A stretch of 64,000 nt of DNA from Xylanibacter brevis ATCC 19188 (GCF_000621725.1 NZ_JHXM01000011.1:84436-148435), one strand, 5' to 3'. Counted from the first letter of the stretch, positions 8,793-18,378 are shown. Notes: a model not told the origin generated them from the letters alone. Numbers and translations are program-made.

Positions 8793-9401
8793 ATGAAGCT
8801 TATCATCCTTACAAGAGCCACGTTTTTCGTGGAAGAAGACAAGATTCTGACAAGTCTTTTTGAAGAAGGCATGGAGAATCTGCATCTATACAAGCCCGGT
8901 TCAGAACCAGTATATTCTGAACGGCTTCTTACCCTTCTCTCTGAAGACTATTATAAAAAGATTACTGTTCACGACCATTTCTACCTGAAAGAAGAATATG
9001 GGCTGCACGGCATTCATCTTGACGCTGCAGATATTGAAAAGCCTGAAGGATACAAAGGACATACAAGTTGTACATGCCATAGCATTGAAGAACTTCATGA
9101 TGCCAAAAAGCGCAACGACTATGTTTTCCTGAAGACGATCTTTGATAGCAATAGTAATCCTGACGACAAACAGACACTCGACATGGAAAGCTTGAGAAAT
9201 GCGTCGAAGAAAGGATTAATTGACAGACATGTATACGCTATGGGTGGTATATGCCTGGATAATATAAAAGAAATGAAAGATCTTGGCTTTGGCGGAGTCG
9301 TGATTTGTGGTGATATATGGAATAGATTTAGTATTCATCATGGTCAAGACTTCAAAGAGCTGATCACACATTTCCAGAAATTACAAAAGGCAGTAAGTTA
9401 A
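8793..9401 (+). CDS. thiamine phosphate synthase/TenI-like TIM-barrel protein
   Basis: 202-aa soluble protein with the ThiE/TenI barrel pattern: HLYKPGSE near the first strands, YGLHGIHLDAAD in the middle, SCTCHSIEEL for the phosphate loop, then YAMGGICLDNI and FGGVVICGDIW. Several residues that ThiE needs are not recognisable: the QLRxK pyrimidine site reads LHLYKP and the GPxFxTxTK pyrophosphate loop reads KTIFDSNSNPDD. It may therefore have a different reaction from thiamine phosphate synthesis, as TenI proteins do. No other thiamine genes are nearby; prs follows after 22 bases. Confidence 0.7.
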   Translation: MKLIILTRATFFVEEDKILTSLFEEGMENLHLYKPGSEPVYSERLLTLLSEDYYKKITVHDHFYLKEEYGLHGIHLDAADIEKPEGYKGHTSCTCHSIEELHDAKKRNDYVFLKTIFDSNSNPDDKQTLDMESLRNASKKGLIDRHVYAMGGICLDNIKEMKDLGFGGVVICGDIWNRFSIHHGQDFKELITHFQKLQKAVS

Positions 9402-9423
9402 TTTTCGATTATACAATAAAAAA

Positions 9424-10362
9424 ATGAGTACACAAAACTCCTACATGGTATTCTCAGGTACAGCAACTAAGTACCTGGCTGAAAAAATCTGTCAAAGTTT
9501 GGGTTGCCCTTTAGGTAAAATGCAGATGACAAAGTTCTCTGACGGAGAATTCGCAGTGTCTTACGAAGAATCAATTCGTGGTCGCGATGTATTCTTGGTG
9601 CAGAGCACATTTCCCTCTAGTGACAACTTGATGGAACTGCTGCTTATGATTGACGCAGCGAAACGTGCTTCTGCCCGTACCATCAATGCTGTTATCCCCT
9701 ATTTTGGATGGGCGCGTCAAGACAGAAAAGATAAGCCACGCGTTTCAATTGGTGCGAAACTCGTAGCCGATCTTCTTAGCACCGCAGGAGTTAACCGTGT
9801 TATCACGATGGACTTGCACGCAGATCAGATTCAAGGTTTCTTTGATGTTCCCGTAGATCATCTCTACGCGTCAGGCGTTATTCTCCCCTATCTACAGAGT
9901 TTGAAGCTGAAGGAAATGGTCATTGCATCTCCTGACGTCGGTGGTTCAAAGCGCGCTAACACATATGCCAAATATCTTGGTTGTCCACTGGTTCTATGCA
10001 ACAAGACTCGTGCTAGAGCAAACGTAGTAGAGTCTATGCAAATCATTGGTGACGTAGAAGGTAAGAACGTTGTAATCATCGACGATATGGTTGACACCGC
10101 TGGTACCATCACTAAGGCTGCCGATCTAATGATGGCTGCCGGCGCAAGTAGCGTTAGAGCCTGTGCTTCGCACTGCGTGATGAGCGGACCTGCTAGTGAA
10201 AGAGTTCAAGAGTCTGCTCTTGAGGAAATTGTATTTACCGATTCAATTCCTTACACTCAGCGTTGCGCAAAGGTTAAGCAGATCTCAGTTGCAGACATGT
10301 TCGCCGAGACTATTCGCCGCGTGATTGCAAACGAGAGCATCAGCGATCAATATCTAGTATAA
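9424..10362 (+). CDS. prs: ribose-phosphate pyrophosphokinase (PRPP synthetase)
   Basis: 312 aa, the normal length. Makes phosphoribosyl pyrophosphate from ribose 5-phosphate and ATP for nucleotide, NAD, His and Trp synthesis. Visible motifs: FSDGEFAVSYEESIRGRDVF at the N-terminal fold, YFGWARQDRKDKPRVSIGAK (ATP/metal loop), DLHADQIQGFFDVPVDHLYA, and the PRPP-binding loop VVIIDDMVDTAGTI. Cytoplasmic enzyme. The next gene begins nine bases after its stop. Confidence 0.97.
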   Translation: MSTQNSYMVFSGTATKYLAEKICQSLGCPLGKMQMTKFSDGEFAVSYEESIRGRDVFLVQSTFPSSDNLMELLLMIDAAKRASARTINAVIPYFGWARQDRKDKPRVSIGAKLVADLLSTAGVNRVITMDLHADQIQGFFDVPVDHLYASGVILPYLQSLKLKEMVIASPDVGGSKRANTYAKYLGCPLVLCNKTRARANVVESMQIIGDVEGKNVVIIDDMVDTAGTITKAADLMMAAGASSVRACASHCVMSGPASERVQESALEEIVFTDSIPYTQRCAKVKQISVADMFAETIRRVIANESISDQYLV

Positions 10363-10371
10363 CAATATTGT

Positions 10372-11466
10372 ATGAAGACTCATAAATTATCTATTGGGCT
10401 AACTAGTTTAGCCCTTTTCTTTTCAGCATGTCACTCAAACAGTTATAAGATTGAGGGAACTACTGAAGGAATGTCTGACGGAGACACACTGTTTATTGTT
10501 GACGCCTTTGGTAATCCTACCGACACACTGACCATCAGTAATGGTAAGTTCGAATACGAAGGAGAAGTAGATTCGGCTGCCCTCTATTTGCTAGGAGCAC
10601 CCGCATCTATGAATTCGGTATCGTTCTTCAAAGAACCTGGAACCATCAAGATTCATTTCTCTGCTGATGGTAATTCTAAGGTATCAGGAACTAAAGCCAA
10701 TGATGGATTGCAGATTTTCGAGGATATCAACACGGAATATGCGAAAAAAGCTGAAGAGTTGATGATGACGGCAAAACCTGACGAGATGACAGAAGCGCAG
10801 CAGAAGGCCATATTCCAGCAATACAAGAATCTGCAGAAAGAAATGCTTGACAAAATTCTTGAACTTGCTTCTGACAATATCGACAATGAATTTGGCTACT
10901 ACCTAGTAGTCAACATTCCCATCAACGAAGAGGCACTTACACCAGAGAAGGCTTCTGAACTGATTGAGAAGATGCCTGAAAAATTCAAAAAGCGCCAGCT
11001 TATCAAAGAGTTAAGAGAGCGTATATCGGCCTATCAGGATCTAGCAGTAGGAAAAGAAATTAAAGATTTCACACTGACCACACCCGATGGAGCACCACTG
11101 AGCATCATGAGCGAGGTTAGTAAACATAAGATAACAGTTCTCGACTTCTGGGCCTCATGGTGCAACCCATGTCGCAGGGAAATGCCCAACATTGTGAAGC
11201 TATACAAGGACTATCAGCCAAAAGGCTTAGGCATCATTGGTATTTCTCTTGATGAGGATGCAGATGAATGGAAAAAAGCCATCAAAAGCATGGGACTCAC
11301 ATGGCCACAAGTTTCCGATTTGAAAGGGTGGCAATCTGAACCAGCAAAAAGATTCCAAGTAAGAGCAATTCCATTCACTATGGTTTTAGACAACAATGGA
11401 AAAATCATAGCAAAAGAGTTAAGAGGCGTAGAACTCGAAAACTTTATCAAGCAACAGCTTAATTAA
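10372..11466 (+). CDS. TlpA-like thiol-disulfide oxidoreductase lipoprotein with DUF4369 domain
   Basis: 364 aa. A lipoprotein signal (LALFFSACHS, modified Cys at about 20) is followed by a beta-rich DUF4369-like region to about residue 130, a helical linker, and a C-terminal thioredoxin fold with the active site FWASWCNPCRREMP. The late cis-Pro motif RAIPFTMVLD is present. This architecture is common in Bacteroidetes and acts in the periplasm on disulfide exchange, though individual substrates are unknown. It follows prs by nine bases and is ended by the terminator at 11473-11510. Confidence 0.92.
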   Translation: MKTHKLSIGLTSLALFFSACHSNSYKIEGTTEGMSDGDTLFIVDAFGNPTDTLTISNGKFEYEGEVDSAALYLLGAPASMNSVSFFKEPGTIKIHFSADGNSKVSGTKANDGLQIFEDINTEYAKKAEELMMTAKPDEMTEAQQKAIFQQYKNLQKEMLDKILELASDNIDNEFGYYLVVNIPINEEALTPEKASELIEKMPEKFKKRQLIKELRERISAYQDLAVGKEIKDFTLTTPDGAPLSIMSEVSKHKITVLDFWASWCNPCRREMPNIVKLYKDYQPKGLGIIGISLDEDADEWKKAIKSMGLTWPQVSDLKGWQSEPAKRFQVRAIPFTMVLDNNGKIIAKELRGVELENFIKQQLN

Positions 11467-11472
11467 CTAATA

Positions 11473-11510
11473 AAGAACGGCGGACTTCATCAAGAAGATC
11501 CGCCGTTCTT
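11473..11510. terminator. bidirectional terminator between the TlpA-like gene and panD
   Basis: Perfect 12-base arms AAGAACGGCGGA and TCCGCCGTTCTT around a 14-base loop, placed between two converging genes. The A/T-rich outer part gives a short U-run on either strand. Confidence 0.85.
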
Positions 11511-11528
11511 ATATATAAGTTTACAAGA

Positions 11529-11873
11529 TTAAACCAACTTATTGTCCTTTGGGAAAACAACTGTCGGTTTGAAAGTCTTTGCTTCTTCAAAATCCATCAA
11601 CGCATACGAAATGATGATGACAGTATCTCCAACCTGAACTTTTCGTGCAGCGGCACCATTTAGACAAATACAACCACTACCGCGCTCACCCTTTATGATA
11701 TATGTCTCGAAGCGCTCACCATTGTTATTATCAACAATCTGTACTTTCTCGCCAGCAATCATATTGGCTGCATCAAGCAAAGCTTCGTCGATAGTGATAC
11801 TACCCATGTAGTTCAAGTTCGCTTCCGTTACCTGAGCACAATGTATCTTTGACTTCAATACTTCTATCATCAT
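11529..11873 (-). CDS. panD: aspartate 1-decarboxylase
   Basis: 114 aa. Converts L-aspartate to beta-alanine for pantothenate and coenzyme A synthesis. The self-processing site NYMGSITID contains the Gly-Ser bond whose cleavage creates the pyruvoyl group. Length and the C-terminal [10 protein letters not shown] agree with the family. The gene is coupled to panC: the panC stop lies within the first codons. The protein may start at the ATG at 11873 or at the adjacent ATG at 11870. Confidence 0.96.
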   Translation of the reverse strand: MMIEVLKSKIHCAQVTEANLNYMGSITIDEALLDAANMIAGEKVQIVDNNNGERFETYIIKGERGSGCICLNGAAARKVQVGDTVIIISYALMDFEEAKTFKPTVVFPKDNKLV

Positions 11874-12727
11874 GATTCTTTATATTTTATATGGTCGATA
11901 AGGCGAATGGGGGTCTTGCCACAATAAACAGTAATACATCCTACTACATAATCAGAAGTATCCCAATCAGCAAGGTCCTGAAGCGTATTACCATCTACGA
12001 TAGAGAAGTACTCCACGTCAAGTCCGTCAACAGCATTAATCGAGTCAACCACATAATCATGTGTTTCCTTCAACGAATGAGTCTTGCTATATACAACACT
12101 GTCCTTCAATGCTTCATAGATTCTAGGAGCGATAGCGCGTTCTTCTGGTTTTAACAATGTATTTCTGCTGGAACGAGCCAATCCATCGTCATCACGAACA
12201 ATCGGACATTCCACGATTTGAACCCTCAGGTCCAGATGCTTGACCATTGCCTTCACGACAGCTATCTGCTGCCAGTCTTTCTCACCAAAATAAGCCCGAT
12301 CTGGACGAACTATGTAAAAAAGACGACTTACCACCTGACACACTCCGTTGAAATGGCCAGGACGATGTGCGCCCTCCATAACAGTAGATACTGGAGGATA
12401 CTCGAACTGACGCATATCGGGAGTTGGATACATATCCTCCACTTCGGGAGCAAAGACGTAATCAGCCTTACATTTCTCTAACAATTCGCAGTCAGCTTTT
12501 AAATCCCTCGGATAATTTTTAAGGTCATTTTTATCGTTGAATTGAGTAGGATTTACAAATACTGATACCACTGTTACATCGTTATCCTTAACACTATGGC
12601 GCACAAGCGATGCATGACCCTCATGCAATGCTCCCATCGTGGGAACTAATCCGACAGAGTGTCCCTGCTTTCTCGCCTCAAAAAGTTCGTTTTGCAGGTC
12701 AACAATTTTACTTAAAACTTTCATCAA
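11870..12727 (-). CDS. panC: pantoate-beta-alanine ligase
   Basis: 285 aa. Condenses pantoate with beta-alanine using ATP. Motifs: [15 protein letters not shown] (HIGH-type ATP site), [17 protein letters not shown], and the KMSKS-like region [12 protein letters not shown]. It precedes panD in the same operon, so beta-alanine maker and user are produced together. A near-consensus promoter (TTACTTTG on the minus strand, 12779-12786) lies about 50 bases upstream. The start may be either of two adjacent ATGs (12727 or 12724). Confidence 0.97.
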   Translation of the reverse strand: MMKVLSKIVDLQNELFEARKQGHSVGLVPTMGALHEGHASLVRHSVKDNDVTVVSVFVNPTQFNDKNDLKNYPRDLKADCELLEKCKADYVFAPEVEDMYPTPDMRQFEYPPVSTVMEGAHRPGHFNGVCQVVSRLFYIVRPDRAYFGEKDWQQIAVVKAMVKHLDLRVQIVECPIVRDDDGLARSSRNTLLKPEERAIAPRIYEALKDSVVYSKTHSLKETHDYVVDSINAVDGLDVEYFSIVDGNTLQDLADWDTSDYVVGCITVYCGKTPIRLIDHIKYKES

Positions 12728-12892
12728 TATTGTATATCTTTAATCACCAAAATTCATATCATGGCGTAAATTGCGGTGCAAAGTAACAACAATTTTTGCA
12801 AATATGGAAAAAAAAGACTAAAAAATAGCCTCTCAAATGTCACTTTTTCATAAAATAAGACCTTTTAATGCGTCTTTTAAGATTTTTTTTCG

Positions 12893-12900
12893 TACCTTTG
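12893..12900 (+). promoter_or_regulatory. -7 promoter box upstream of the glycogen-synthase-like gene
   Basis: TACCTTTG, an exact TAnnTTTG match 21 bases upstream of the ATG at 12922. Its position shows that in-frame codons upstream of 12922 are not translated. Confidence 0.65.
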
Positions 12901-12921
12901 CATGGAAATAATCAAATAGTA

Positions 12922-13737
12922 ATGGCAAAGAAAAAGATTCTTTTTATCAACCAGGAGATTGCTCCTTACGTTCCTGATACGAATCTATCGCTCATGGGAC
13001 GTGCTCTTCCTCAAGCAATGCAAGAGAAGAACCATGAAATCCGTACGTTCATGCCTAAGTGGGGAAATATCAATGAGCGCAGAGGTCAGCTTCATGAAGT
13101 GATCAGACTCTCTGGTATGAATCTCATTATTGACGACACCGACCATCCCCTAATTATTAAAGTCGCAAGCATTCAGTCTAGCCGCGTTCAAGTATATTTC
13201 ATCGACAACGACGATTATTTTTCTAAACGCCAGATGGTTACAGACGAGCTTGGAGAGGATTATCCTGATAATGGTGAACGTGCCATCTTCTTTGCAAGAG
13301 GCGTACTCGAGACCGTCAAGAAACTGCGTTGGGTACCAGACATCATTCACTGCCAGGGTTGGATGAGTGCCGTAGTTCCATTGTACGTAAAAACAGCTTA
13401 CCACGATGAGCCCTCTTTTGCCAATACAAAGATTGTTACCTCATTGTTTACCAAGGGCTTAAAAAATGATTTGGGTACAAACTTCAAGAAATGTCTGGAA
13501 TTCAGAGAGGCTAAAGCTGAACTGCTGGCTGGATACAAAGACAAATTTGACTTCGTGGAGTTAGGAAAGCTTGCTATTGATTATAGCGATGGTGTCATTC
13601 AGGCTAGCGAAGATGCCAATGCGCAACTGATCAAATACACTAAGAAAAAAGAAATTCCGCTGTTGCCCTTCACAGAAGATTTTGCTGACGCATACGAAAG
13701 CTTCTATGATCAGATTTATCCAGATCCGGTGGAATAA
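12922..13737 (+). CDS. short glycogen/starch synthase-like protein (N-terminal GT5 domain only)
   Basis: 271 aa, about half the length of GlgA. It matches the N-terminal Rossmann domain: KKKILFINQEIAPYVPDTNL, PQAMQEKNHEIRTFMPKWG, then DNGERAIFFARGVLETVKKL and PDIIHCQGWMSAVVPLYVK. The ADP-glucose loop KxGGL of true GlgA is replaced by VPDTNLSL, and the C-terminal catalytic domain is absent. Similar short proteins recur next to panC in Bacteroidales. It is unlikely to be an active glycogen synthase on its own. The ATG at 12922 is chosen because the promoter overlaps the upstream codons. Confidence 0.85.
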   Translation: MAKKKILFINQEIAPYVPDTNLSLMGRALPQAMQEKNHEIRTFMPKWGNINERRGQLHEVIRLSGMNLIIDDTDHPLIIKVASIQSSRVQVYFIDNDDYFSKRQMVTDELGEDYPDNGERAIFFARGVLETVKKLRWVPDIIHCQGWMSAVVPLYVKTAYHDEPSFANTKIVTSLFTKGLKNDLGTNFKKCLEFREAKAELLAGYKDKFDFVELGKLAIDYSDGVIQASEDANAQLIKYTKKKEIPLLPFTEDFADAYESFYDQIYPDPVE

Positions 13738-13766
13738 TAAATTGATAATAACATCATACAATAAAA

Positions 13767-15221
13767 ATGATGAACGTTTTTAAGTACATGGCTGGCGCTA
13801 CATTCGTAGCAATAGCCATTTCTTCTTGTGATGAAAGTACAGTGACACTTGGCGGATCGCTGACTGACGAGAACGACAATCTCTCTATTGTCGATGCCGC
13901 ATTTCATGCCACTTCACGCACATATGTTGCAGATTCTGTTCTTTCGCTGAGTAATTCTTTCTACCTTGGAAAGGTAAAAGATCCAGAAACAGGCGCTGAA
14001 GTTAGAAGTGAATTCACTACGCAGTTTCACCTGTTAGAGCATACATACATCTCACCTGAAAACAAAATTGTTGGAAGAGACAATGGGCGAGCAGCTGCAG
14101 ACTCATGCGAACTGTTAATTTATATTGAATCTGCATACAATAACAACGACAGTTTGACTGCCGTCAAGATGCGTGTTCGAGAACTAGCTAATCCCATGGA
14201 GGAAGGCGTGAAGTATTACTCAAACTATGATCCTGTGAGCCACAACCAAATCCTTGCTGATGGACTGAACAAAAGCAAGGTCTTCACATATAAGAATTTA
14301 ATGGAAGAAGATAGTGTGCGCAATGAATCAAACTATTTGAACCACATACGTATTACGCTAAACGAGCCATACACAAAGAATGGTGTAACCTACAACAACT
14401 ATGGCACATACCTGATGCGTAATTACTATGATCATCCAGAATATTTCAAGAACTCATACTCATTCATCCATAACCTTTGCCCTGGCTTCTACTTTGAGAT
14501 GACAGATGGTGTGGGATTTCATTCAAAGATTTCAAATATAGGATTAAGAGTACACTATCGTATCGATGCTGATACTGCAGTAACCAGTGGTATTCTAACA
14601 CTAGCCGGAACCAAAGAGGTTCTTCAAACTAGCCATATTATAAATGACAAGAACGTCATAAAAAATCTGGCAGAAGAGAACACTCACACATATATCAAAT
14701 CTCCAGCAGGACTCTTCACAGAAGTTGAGCTTCCTGTTACCGACATTAAGGAGAACCATCAGAACGACTCATTATTAGCAGCTAAGATTGTGTTCCAACG
14801 TCTGAACAACCAATCGTCAGACAGCCGCCAACTAGGCATACCACAAACCATCATTATGATTCAAAAGGATAGTCTCATCTCCTATTTTGAGAATAATGAT
14901 GTTCCCGATGGCAAAACATCGTACTACACATCGTTTGCATCAAGCACAAACACCTACACATTCACCAATATATCAAACCTGATTACTTATTTATGGCAAG
15001 TAAGAGCAGATGGTATTGCAAAAGATGCAGCATGGGAGACAAAACATCCTAACTGGAACAAGGTATTGCTGATACCCGTGAATGTTAAGACTTCAAACTC
15101 ATCCTCTACCCTAACTCGTGTGGAACACGACATGTCACTATCTAGCATTCGCTTGGTAGGTGGAGAAAACAATCCTAACGATCCAATAACCATCAATGTG
15201 GTTTACGGAAAGTTTAAATAA
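13767..15221 (+). CDS. DUF4270 family lipoprotein
   Basis: 484 aa with a lipoprotein signal (FVAIAISSCDES, Cys at about residue 20), so probably anchored in the outer membrane. The opening after the Cys (VTLGGSLTDENDNLSIVDAAF) and the long beta-rich body are typical of DUF4270 proteins, whose function is unknown; they regularly follow the short glycogen-synthase-like gene in Bacteroidales. Spacing to that gene is 29 bases. Ends with NVVYGKFK, as in relatives. Confidence 0.85.
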   Translation: MMNVFKYMAGATFVAIAISSCDESTVTLGGSLTDENDNLSIVDAAFHATSRTYVADSVLSLSNSFYLGKVKDPETGAEVRSEFTTQFHLLEHTYISPENKIVGRDNGRAAADSCELLIYIESAYNNNDSLTAVKMRVRELANPMEEGVKYYSNYDPVSHNQILADGLNKSKVFTYKNLMEEDSVRNESNYLNHIRITLNEPYTKNGVTYNNYGTYLMRNYYDHPEYFKNSYSFIHNLCPGFYFEMTDGVGFHSKISNIGLRVHYRIDADTAVTSGILTLAGTKEVLQTSHIINDKNVIKNLAEENTHTYIKSPAGLFTEVELPVTDIKENHQNDSLLAAKIVFQRLNNQSSDSRQLGIPQTIIMIQKDSLISYFENNDVPDGKTSYYTSFASSTNTYTFTNISNLITYLWQVRADGIAKDAAWETKHPNWNKVLLIPVNVKTSNSSSTLTRVEHDMSLSSIRLVGGENNPNDPITINVVYGKFK

Positions 15222-15229
15222 ACAACAAG

Positions 15230-15358
15230 ATGGCAGACGGATATTTAGAGAAGCATCAGCAGGATTACGAAATACGCAAAGAAAACTATCTAAGAAAGAA
15301 AAAGCATTTGCCGAAACTCGTAAAGAGACCAACAAGACCTGATGATGAAGCCTTATAA
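15230..15358 (+). CDS. 42-aa basic conserved small protein
   Basis: Begins eight bases after the DUF4270 stop: MADGYLEKHQQDYEIRKEN, then LRKKKHLPKLVKRPTRPD and ends EAL. It is lysine/arginine-rich with a predicted helix and no signal peptide. Support comes from the clean start, position inside the operon, and the terminator directly after it at 15365. Proteins with this N-terminus occur in related genomes, to my recollection; function unknown. Confidence 0.65.
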   Translation: MADGYLEKHQQDYEIRKENYLRKKKHLPKLVKRPTRPDDEAL

Positions 15359-15364
15359 GAAGAC

Positions 15365-15401
15365 AAAAGCGCCGCAATTCTTCGAGAAAAGCGGCGCTTT
15401 T
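15365..15401 (+). terminator. rho-independent terminator
   Basis: Perfect 11-base arms AAAAGCGCCGC and GCGGCGCTTTT with a 15-base loop and a trailing TTTTAT. Ends the operon 12922-15358. Confidence 0.9.
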
Positions 15402-15438
15402 ATCATATTAAACAATTGAAATACAAAGACGAAACAGC

Positions 15439-16107
15439 ATGACAACCAATGATATTTTAGAACTACGAAAAGCTGGACACACTGAAGATGCCTACGAAGC
15501 TGCCAGAAGACTATATGCATCTGTAAAAGACGCTAGAACTTCCGCAGTGATGTTTCTCACTGCCACCGACGTACTCAAACGCAGGACGGATGAAGGAAGA
15601 ATGGATGAAGCTTATAAGATATATATGGCTTTAAAGAGACTTATAAGCAACACGAACTGCGAGAACGAATGGATGCAAGACGCGCTTAAAAGATGCGAAG
15701 GTTTTCTACAACAGGCCAACAGAAGGATGACAAATCCAAGACTAACACCTGAGCACATAACCCTAGGTAAATGGGGAGAAGAGTTAGCTGCAGCCTACCT
15801 AAGAGAGAAGGGATACGCCATACTGGAACGTGACTGGCACTCCAGTCATAAGGATATCGATATTATTGCGCGACAAAGGGATTGTATTGTATTCGTAGAA
15901 GTAAAAACGAGAAGAAATAGAGACTTTATAGAACCAGAACAAGCAGTCAACTACAATAAGCAAAAGAACCTAAGAATGGCAATCAACCACTATGTAAAAT
16001 CGCATCACTTAAATGGTCCATGGAGATTTGACGTAATCACCATTGTAAAAAGAACAGGAGAACTCATGCCAGACATTAATCACACGGAAGACTGGAGCCT
16101 TATATAA
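15439..16107 (+). CDS. YraN/UPF0102 family nuclease-like protein with N-terminal helical extension
   Basis: 222 aa. Residues from about 105 onward match UPF0102/YraN: LGKWGEELAAAYLREKGYAI, then KDIDIIARQRDCIVFVEVKT with the D-ExK core of restriction-type nucleases. The family is usually about 120 aa, so the first 100 residues are an added domain. That part (DILELRKAGHTEDAYEAARR) looks like a TPR-type helical repeat. Function of YraN is poorly known; a role in DNA processing is often suggested. It has its own terminator. Confidence 0.85.
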   Translation: MTTNDILELRKAGHTEDAYEAARRLYASVKDARTSAVMFLTATDVLKRRTDEGRMDEAYKIYMALKRLISNTNCENEWMQDALKRCEGFLQQANRRMTNPRLTPEHITLGKWGEELAAAYLREKGYAILERDWHSSHKDIDIIARQRDCIVFVEVKTRRNRDFIEPEQAVNYNKQKNLRMAINHYVKSHHLNGPWRFDVITIVKRTGELMPDINHTEDWSLI

Positions 16108-16149
16108 AAAAGCTGCCGTCAAAACCTCAAGTCCTGACGGCAGCTTTTT
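16107..16149. terminator. terminator between the YraN gene and the ppiD-like gene
   Basis: Perfect 15-base arms (AAAAAGCTGCCGTCA and its complement) with a 13-base loop. The symmetric A/T ends give a U-run on both strands, suiting the two converging genes. Confidence 0.9.
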
Positions 16150-16170
16150 ATAACTAATTCTATCTATTAC

Positions 16171-18303
16171 TTAGAAGAACAGATAGCGATTATCCTCGAT
16201 ATTGGCCTTCTCGTAAAGGTCCTGTAACAACATCTGAACGTTAGGCATATTCTGCTGACGCAGCTGCAACTGCATCTGCTTCTCATCGAACTTAGCGCCC
16301 TCACGATTCTTTCTGTCAACTACTTGGAACATATAAGCACCAGCTTTACCCTTTACAACACGACTCAACTTACCTTTCTCAGTAGCAGCAACAGCACCAT
16401 TAAGTGCGGGCTCGCTAGCAACAGTAGAAGGAACAAAAACGGGACTACTGAATGTAATGAAACGAACGGTATCAACACGAGCATTCAGCTTCTTTGCATC
16501 TGCAATGCTCTTAACACCCTCAAACTTCTTTGACAAGATCTCGAACTTCTTATCATTCATAACCTCAGGTCTCAAAGTCTCCTTAACAGACTCGAAATCA
16601 GCATATCCCTTCTCGTGAATTTTATCAAGGGCAACAACAAGCATATAGTCATTGTCACCACAACGATCGTAGAGTTGAGAGATAGCACCAGGCTTAGCAT
16701 CAAACACCCATTTCAAAGCATCGTGTGTTCCACGGATACCAGCAATCGTGTGAACTGCATTTGAAACATTTGCACGAGTTAAAACGTTGTAACCATTCTT
16801 AGCTGCATTTTCTTCCATCGCCTCGATGGTTGAGTTTTCACTAATAAACTGACTAAACTTATTGAATGCCTCGTTATAAGTATCGTTAGAGAAGTTGATA
16901 TCACGCTTTACAATAGCGACATTGTACTTATCAACAATAGCACGACGATCGGTTACCTCAAATACGATATTTCCCTGTGAAATCTTCAGGTTCTTAAGTT
17001 CACCACGCTGCATAGAGAGCAGAGCTTCAACATAGTTCTTTGTATCAGCATCGATAGTGGGAGCTGACTGATAGTTGGCAGAAGTAAACCAATTCTTTGT
17101 ACCAGGCTGATTGTAGCGAGCTGCAATAGAATCAAACTGTGCACCACCACGAAGTGCCTTCAGCACACTGTCGGCCGACTCTTCGTTTGCAAGGAAGATT
17201 GAGCGAACCTCAATAGAGTCAGGCTGTTGAACCTTAGAGATATACTTAATAACATTGAATGTATTATCACCAGTTGTCTCGAATGGCTGAGATACCTGTC
17301 CAATAGCCATAGAGTCAAGGTGAGCAACGATATCACTAGGCAAAGCCTCACGTGTTACAGGAAGGCCATTGTATGCAATCTTAGACTGTGCACGACGAAC
17401 AACTTCAGAAGCTTTTAAACTATCTGATTTGAAATCAGCAACACAACCTTTCATGATATCCATCAACTGCTTACGATCAGCTTCTGAAGCCTTAACATGT
17501 ACAGGAATGTATTTGATGTCGCGTGTCTCAACTACCTGACGGAACATACCCTTCTTCTCGTTGTACTTAGCCTTAAGATCAGCATCTGATACCGTTACAT
17601 CATTATCATTAACCATACTATAAGGCAATGCTGCAAGCAGAATGCTGCTCTCCTGAGACTGATTCTCAAATGCTGCCTTTGCAGCAACTGGGTTAGACAT
17701 AACGCAACCAGCAAGGAGGCTCTGGTACTTTGACTGCAGAAGCTGCTGACGAAGTTGCTTCTCGACATATTTCCAGTAGCGATCAAATGTTGAATACTGC
17801 TCCTGATAGCGAGCATCCTGAGCAGCCAACTGCTTCAGCTGTTCGTACTGAGTAGTTACGATGCTGTAGTCAAACTGACGAGTCTGCTGATTAAAGAACT
17901 GTGGACTAAGAGGTAACTGATAGAGAATTGGATTAGTTCCCTCACGAAGGATATTTGCTATTTCCTCGTCAGTAACCATCAAACCTAGTTTCTCTGCCTC
18001 GGCTTCAATCAGTTTATTAGTAACGTAATTCTGCCAAACCATGTCTCTGACATTGTTCATCTGGTCCTCGTTCAGGTCATCATAACCCTGCATTTTGAGC
18101 ACTTCCTGATACTCATCAACGAGAGCCTGATAATCCTGATAATAGACCTTCTCGCCCATTACCTTACCAATTGTCTGACTGTTTGTAGCTGTAATAGTAC
18201 GCAGAGCTTCACCTGCATACTCCAAAATAAAGAATAGGAGCACAATTCCCAGTACAATTACCAGGAAGGTTCCCCAGCTTCTAATTTTTCCAATTGCTGC
18301 CAT
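16171..18303 (-). CDS. PpiD/SurA-like periplasmic peptidyl-prolyl isomerase
   Basis: 710 aa with one N-terminal membrane anchor (SWGTFLVIVLGIVLLFFILE, about 9-28) and a large periplasmic region: a SurA-type chaperone domain (to about 250), PpiC-type rotamase segments (about 230-360 and 360-470), and a C-terminal helical part. This is the PpiD layout, a foldase that helps outer-membrane proteins leaving SecYEG. It lies just downstream of an envelope gene group (OMP, LptC, CNNM protein) but has its own promoter. Confidence 0.88.
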   Translation of the reverse strand: MAAIGKIRSWGTFLVIVLGIVLLFFILEYAGEALRTITATNSQTIGKVMGEKVYYQDYQALVDEYQEVLKMQGYDDLNEDQMNNVRDMVWQNYVTNKLIEAEAEKLGLMVTDEEIANILREGTNPILYQLPLSPQFFNQQTRQFDYSIVTTQYEQLKQLAAQDARYQEQYSTFDRYWKYVEKQLRQQLLQSKYQSLLAGCVMSNPVAAKAAFENQSQESSILLAALPYSMVNDNDVTVSDADLKAKYNEKKGMFRQVVETRDIKYIPVHVKASEADRKQLMDIMKGCVADFKSDSLKASEVVRRAQSKIAYNGLPVTREALPSDIVAHLDSMAIGQVSQPFETTGDNTFNVIKYISKVQQPDSIEVRSIFLANEESADSVLKALRGGAQFDSIAARYNQPGTKNWFTSANYQSAPTIDADTKNYVEALLSMQRGELKNLKISQGNIVFEVTDRRAIVDKYNVAIVKRDINFSNDTYNEAFNKFSQFISENSTIEAMEENAAKNGYNVLTRANVSNAVHTIAGIRGTHDALKWVFDAKPGAISQLYDRCGDNDYMLVVALDKIHEKGYADFESVKETLRPEVMNDKKFEILSKKFEGVKSIADAKKLNARVDTVRFITFSSPVFVPSTVASEPALNGAVAATEKGKLSRVVKGKAGAYMFQVVDRKNREGAKFDEKQMQLQLRQQNMPNVQMLLQDLYEKANIEDNRYLFF

Positions 18304-18378
18304 TTTGTTTTTGTTTTTTATTATTTAATTTTTAGTTATTCGAACTAATATTATGCTCGGATTCCCCGATTCAGCCGA

